Below are positions 58,916 through 64,000 of a stretch of 64,000 nt of DNA, one piece after another; the first letter of the stretch is position 1, and every line of letters begins with the position of its first letter. The notes under the pieces are model-generated. The model had not been told where the DNA came from and made no database searches. It was given only the letters and a program-made list of their open reading frames with translations. The translations under genes and the position numbers were made by a program. The DNA is from Vigna angularis (taxonomy: Eukaryota; Streptophyta; Magnoliopsida; Fabales; Fabaceae): the NCBI RefSeq assembly GCF_016808095.1, contig NC_068973.1:11900501-11964500 (forward strand), in the 5' to 3' direction.

Positions 58916-61900
58916 ATGGAAAAACTGGACCAGACCAATAACCCAGTTAGTCCCTACTACTTACACCCAGGGGAGAACCCAAGCACCTCCCTCATATCTC
59001 AGGTCTTGAATGAAACCAACTATACTTCTTGGAGTAGAAACATGAGAAGGGCTCTCTTATCCAAGAACAAACTAAAATTCATATATGGAGGCATTACAAG
59101 ACCCGAAAGAAGTGACAGTTTGTTTGATTCTTGGGAAAGAAACAACATGATGGTGCTATCTTGGATCATTAAAACCCTCTCACCCCAAATAGCTGAGAGT
59201 GTGATATACGTATAGAATGCACAAGAACTGTGGGAAGAATTGAAGGAAAGATTTTCTAAAGGAGATCACTTCAAATTCTCAGATTTACTCCAAGAAATTC
59301 ACTCCATCAAGCAAGGTGAAAGGAGTGTGACCCAGTATTTTACAGATTTGAAAATCTTGTGGGAAGAACTTGAATTTCTAAGACCTATTCCCATTTGCAG
59401 TTGCAAAATTCCATGCAAATGTGATCTGTCCAAAGCATCACAGAAATACAGGGACATGGAGCATGTCATATGTTTCCTAAAGGGCCTAAATGAATGCTAT
59501 GATACTGTTAAAACCCAGATATTGCTTATGGAGCCTCTACCCAACATTAATTGTGTATTTTTCCTCATCATACAACAAGAAAGACAAGGGAAAAATGATT
59601 CTAATCAGAATGACAGCAAGGTTCTTGCAAGTGCCACTGAAAAGCAAAATCAATGGAAGAACAATCAAGGTTGGAAGACTTATGGACGTGGAAATCCTCC
59701 CAGAAATCAAGGAAGAGGGAGAGGGAGAAACCCCAACTACGGAAAACAGTGTTCCTACTGTCATAAGATGAACCACACCATTGATGAGTGTTATTCCAAG
59801 CATGGATACCCACCTTGGTACAAAAAGAATGACAATAGTAATGAAAACAACACTGGACAGAGTGAATGGGGGACAGCTAATGTCTGTTCAACATCTACTG
59901 GAGTGCAGACAAGTCAGCAAAATGTCACTCAAAATTCTTTCACTCATGAACAGATGCAAAAGATACTGCAAATGCTGGAGAGAGTTGACACCCCATCTCA
60001 CAGCATCAGTCAAATCCAGAAAGACAACACAGAGAATGCACCAGGTATATTTTCATGGATCATAGACACAGGGGCAACAGATCATGTAACCCATGATAAA
60101 AACCAGTTTACAACTTTCTATAAAATTAGTCCTATATCAGTGAAATTACCCAATAGTTCTACTGTCACTGCTCACTATGCTGGAACCATACATTTCTCTA
60201 AAGAATTTGTGATTTTTAACGTTTTATATATACCAGAATTCACCTTTAATCTCATATCTGTTCAAAGTCTCACTAGGGATATAAACTGTACACTAACTTT
60301 CTCTTCTAAGATGTGTGAAATTCAGGACAACTCAACATTGAGGATGATTGGGTATGCTAGTGTGTGCAAGGGACTCTACCATTTACAATCTTTTGGAAGG
60401 AATTTGGCTCCTAGTTTTGCCTTTTCGTATGAACATGACAATGTAAATATTTGGCACTTTAGACTTGGTCATCTTGGACATAAAACTCTTGATAAGATGT
60501 GTAAAGTTTTCCCTTATATTCAGACTGCTAGTGATAATGACGCTTGTGATATCTGTCACTTTGCCAAACAGCACAAATTGCCTTTTCCTAAAAGCACTTC
60601 TTTATCTGATGACTGTTTTGACATGATTCACTGTGATATTTGGGGTCCCATATCTACCCCCTCTGTACATGGTCATAGGTATTTTTTAACTGTTGTTGAT
60701 GACTACAGTAGGCATACTTGGATTTTTCTTATGCATAATAAGGGCCAAACTAGAGAACTGCTGTAGAGCTTTATTGCTAAGGTTAAGACACAACATAATA
60801 AGGCTATTAAAGTGATAAGAACCGATAATGGACCTGAATTTAATTGCTCTAGTGTCTATAATTCGTATGGAATTGAACATCAAAGAAGTTGTGTTGAGAC
60901 TCCACAACAAAATTCTGTTGTGGAAAGGAAACACCAACATATATTGAATGTAACCCGCAGCTTGATCTTCCAATCTAATATCCCTCACATATATTGGTCC
61001 TATGCTCTATCCCAAGCTGTTTATCTGATCAATAGACTTCCCTCTCCTATCATTAAAGACAAAACCTCTTATGAACTCTTACACGGTAAATCACCCACCT
61101 ATCTTGACTTAAAGATTTTTGGTTGTCTATGTTTTGCATCTACCTTAGAAGGTAACAGAAGTAAGCTTGATCCTAGAGCTAGAAAGGGTATTTTTCTAGG
61201 ATACAAGAGTGGGATAAAAGGATATATAGTCCTTGACATTAATAGTAGAGAAATATTCATAAGTAGGAATGTTATCTTCTATGAAAATATTTTCCCATAT
61301 AAAGACAAACAAGCAGGAAGCAGTAATCATGATAAAGATAAAAGAGACATATTTTTTCTTGATGACATTACTTGCAGCCATGAACAAAGTTCTACTGAGA
61401 ATGAGAGATCTACTGAAGAGGAAGCTGCCACCGATAATGACAATCCTATAGATCAAGAATTTGGAAATGCACAAAGGAAATCCAGCAGAATGAGAAGGAC
61501 TCCAGAATACTTAAAAGATTACATACAACAAAGTGATCACTCTCCATCCACTCAACTGTGTGCCAAAAATGGTTTGATTACTCCCTATCCCATTAAAAAA
61601 AATTTGTCTTATAAATCTCTTTCAGATAAGCATTTGAAATACACTCTTGCTATAACTGTGAATAAAGAGCCCAATTCCTATGAAGAAGCTAAGAACAGCC
61701 CTGAATGGGTTGATGCTATGAGGAAGGAAATACATGCTCTACAGATGAATAAAACCTGGTATTTGACCCAACTTCCTCCAGGAAAGAGATCTATCGGATG
61801 CAGATGGGTCTATAAGGTGAAGCATAAGGCTGATGGCACAGTTGAGAGATATAAAGCCAGATTGGTAGCCAAAGGCTACACTCAACAAGAGGGAATAGAT

Positions 61901-63202
61901 TTTTTGGATACTTTTTCCTCAATTGCTAAACTCACCTCTGTTAGACTTTTGTTGGCTCTTGCAGCCTCTAAAGGCTGGTTCCTACATCAACTTGATGTGG
62001 ACAATGCCTTCCTTCATGGAGATTTGAATGAAGATTTTTATATGGATCTTCCTCCAGGATTAAATGTTGACAATAAAGGGCTGGTCTGTAAACTAACCAA
62101 ATCCTTATATGGGCTGAAACAAGCTAGCAGACAGTGGTTTGACAAGCTTTCATCATTTCTTATTTCTTCAGGATATACCTAATCTAAATCTGACCATTCC
62201 CTATTTGTTAAAAGAACCCTTTCAGATTTCACAGCCTTACTTATATATGTTGATGACATTGTCTTGACAGGGAATTCAATGAAAGAAATCAATCTCATGA
62301 AAACTCTTTTGGATAATCAATTTCAGATTAAAGATTTAGGAGAACTCAAGTATTTTCTTGGGTTTGAAGTGGCTAGATCGAAGAAAGGGATACACTTGTG
62401 CCAAAGGAAATATGCCTTGGATATCCTAGAAGAAATAGGAATGCTAGGGAGTAAACCTAGTTCTACACCCTATTTGAGCAATACTAGCAGTCTGTACAAA
62501 AAGGAGGATTATATGGAGAATCCTAGTGATTATAGGAAATTAATAGGAAAATTATTCTATCTTACTAACACTAGGCCTGATTTATGCTTCATTGTCAATC
62601 TTTTAAGTCAGTTCATGCAGGAACCAACTAAGCACCACTATCAAGCCTTACAACATGTACTTAGGTATGTCAAATCAAGTCCAGCTGAAGGACTTTTCTT
62701 TGCTGCTGATTCTAATCCTCAGATAAAGGGCTTCAGTGATTCAGATTGGGCCACATGTCCTAATACAAGAAGGTCTACTACTGGATACTGCATTTTCTTA
62801 GGCAACTCTCTTATCTCATGGAGGTCAAAGAAACAGAGTACGGTGTCAAGGTCTTCCACGGAGGCTGAATACAGGGCTCTTGCAGCTACAATGTGTGAGA
62901 TGCAGTGGTTACACTATCTTCTTCAAGATTTACACATTGAGCCAACAACTACTGCTGTCCTTTATTGTGATAACAACTCAGCAAGGCATATTGCTCACAA
63001 TCAAAGCTATCATGAGCGAACCAAGCACATAGAGTTGGATTGTCACGTTGTTCGTGAGAAAATACAAGCCAAGCTCCTACATTTGCTTCCCATTCGATCA
63101 GAAGGGCAACTTGCAGATATATTTACTAAATTTCCTCACCGGACTAGGTTCAAATCTATTATTCCCAAGCTTGGAATGATGAATATCCATCATCCAGCTT
63201 GA
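58916..63202 (+). pseudogene. gag-pol polyprotein frame broken by three stop codons
   Basis: One frame of 1428 codons runs from the Met at 58916 to the final stop at 63200-63202, broken only by TAG at 59213-59215, TAG at 60764-60766 and TAA at 62180-62182; there is no frameshift. Domains in order: copia gag (YLHPGENPSTSL near the start), a CCHC zinc knuckle (CSYCHKMNHTIDEC, about 59750), protease (DTGATDH, about 60064), the integrase HHCC finger (WHFRLGHLGHKTL, then CDICHFAKQHK), the integrase core with its Asp-Asp-Glu residues (IHCDIWGP, RTDNGPEF, VVERKHQ), reverse transcriptase (GCRWVYKVKHKADG, LDVDNAFLHGD, and YVDD at 62246-62257) and RNase H (GFSDSDWA, SSTEAEYRALA). The stops fall early in gag, inside the integrase core and inside the reverse transcriptase, so the copy cannot make a full polyprotein by ordinary translation. 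Confidence 0.92.
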
Positions 63203-63210
63203 GGGGAGGC
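63201..63210 (+). other. Polypurine tract of the Ty1/copia element
   Basis: GAGGGGAGGC lies directly before the 3' LTR, in the place where plus-strand synthesis is primed. Confidence 0.8.
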
Positions 63211-63679
63211 TATTGAATGTATCCGGTGTTACTTGTTTTTGGTTTACTGTTCCTGTAAACAGTATTTTCGGTTTCTAGGTTTTCTAATTTGGGGGTTTTG
63301 TTATTTTCAGTTAGTTTGTTAGTTTGACAGCTTTTGCTGCCTTACTGGAACCATATATAAAGGTTTCCAGCCTCTATAAAAATACAACACACACATATAT
63401 TCATGCATATACGTTTTCTCTCTTTTTCCCTTATCTCTATTCAGTTAAAGGGGCTTACCTCTGTCGCGGGTCCGTTCCACCGTCGTCCTCTTTCCGATCC
63501 ACCACTGTCGCGGTGCTCTTGCCGGACGAACATGGAGATCCCACTTCTCTCCTCTTTTCGCAGCTGGCTCACCAACGCTTCTCTGACCATCAAAAGCTTT
63601 CAGTGAGATTTTTGTCTTACGTTGCTGGGCCTCAAGCTGTGGGCTATTGGTTTCCTGCTGGGCCACTGGTTTCTCTTTA
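63211..63679 (+). repeat. 3' LTR of the Ty1/copia element
   Basis: 469 bp, the same length as the 5' LTR, with about ten or eleven substitutions and no indel seen. It ends TTTCTCTTTA immediately before the TATAG duplication. Confidence 0.9.
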
Positions 63680-63684
63680 TATAG

Positions 63685-64000
63685 GATCTAGATTAAAGAA
63701 GATGAGAGGGATACGGATATTACATTCCTCTATTCGTTCCATTTAAAAAAATTCGCTTAAGTATTGATGAAAACATATAAACAATTTTACTTTTAATTTT
63801 AAATAAAATTATTCAAAAATCAATTCTTTAAAATGTAAACTTAGATAAAAATAATAATTTTAAGAAATAATTTAGATAAAATTGTATAAAAAATATTAGT
63901 TTTGAAAAAAAAAACCTTTAAATAAATTGAATCTAGGTTTAAAAGAATTTACATACATAAAATTATATTTTAAATAATTCTTCAATAATTAATATTTCTT
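63685..64000. other. AT-rich flank, nothing recognised
   Basis: Low-complexity AT-rich sequence to the end of the window. Confidence 0.5.

Larger units (their letters stand above)
58346..63679 (+). mobile_element. Full-length Ty1/copia retrotransposon with TA...TA ends
   Basis: It has two 469-bp LTRs (58346-58814, 63211-63679) and the perfect target duplication TATAG (58341-58345, 63680-63684). A primer site TGGTACCTGAGCAGG follows the 5' LTR directly and a purine tract GAGGGGAGGC (63201-63210) precedes the 3' LTR. The internal region holds one long gag-pol frame in Ty1/copia order (integrase before reverse transcriptase) with three in-frame stops. The LTRs differ at about ten or eleven positions by eye (roughly 2%), so the insertion is young on an evolutionary scale but not the latest. 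The element is the most complete autonomous-type transposon in the window. Confidence 0.93.

Overview
This window is nuclear DNA of a flowering plant. It is AT-rich, its genes have GT-AG introns, and most of its length is transposon sequence. The dense palindromes TAATCGATTA in LTR-like segments and the look of the LTR families suggest a legume of the bean tribe (Vigna/Phaseolus type). That placement is inference from pattern memory; no search was run. I saw no tRNA, rRNA, CRISPR array or bacterial-type operon.

Three protein-coding genes look intact, and their splice junctions can be placed to the base with reading frame kept throughout. (1) 8504-11730, minus: plastid phosphoenolpyruvate/phosphate translocator, 9 exons, 396 aa. 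(2) 17122-19513, plus: ApaG (DUF525) protein with a UVR-like motif and a possible organelle transit peptide, 6 exons, 285 aa. (3) 50808-53483, plus: seven-span membrane protein of a plant family of unknown function, 8 exons, 348 aa. They are separated by kilobases and show no sign of shared regulation.

The remainder is mostly mobile DNA. Two copies of one 2.4-kb LTR-like element (150-2540 and 30286-32767) lie in opposite orientation, each flanked by a perfect 5-bp target duplication, and enclose the first two genes. A CACTA-type DNA transposon (33030-35157) contains a 120-bp-arm hairpin and has been invaded by a 965-bp solo LTR. An old Ty1/copia element on the minus strand (about 36020-44200) is deleted internally and was split inside its reverse-transcriptase region by a 5.46-kb non-autonomous LTR element (37424-42878). 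That element lacks recognisable gag or pol and is filled with 54-bp, 68-bp and 566-bp tandem repeats. A full-length Ty1/copia element (58346-63679) has 469-bp LTRs, unusual TA...TA ends and a gag-pol frame broken by three in-frame stops. Several small inverted-repeat elements (7166-7517, about 23377-23925, 26145-26689, 45593-46107), older LTR-like segments and long (TA)n arrays fill the AT-rich gaps.

I found no clear new molecular system. The most unusual things are the repeat-packed non-autonomous LTR element, the CGAACG/CGTTCG-rich vocabulary it shares with the unrelated 2.4-kb LTR family, the long hairpin in the CACTA element, and the array of six palindromes in the nested solo LTR.
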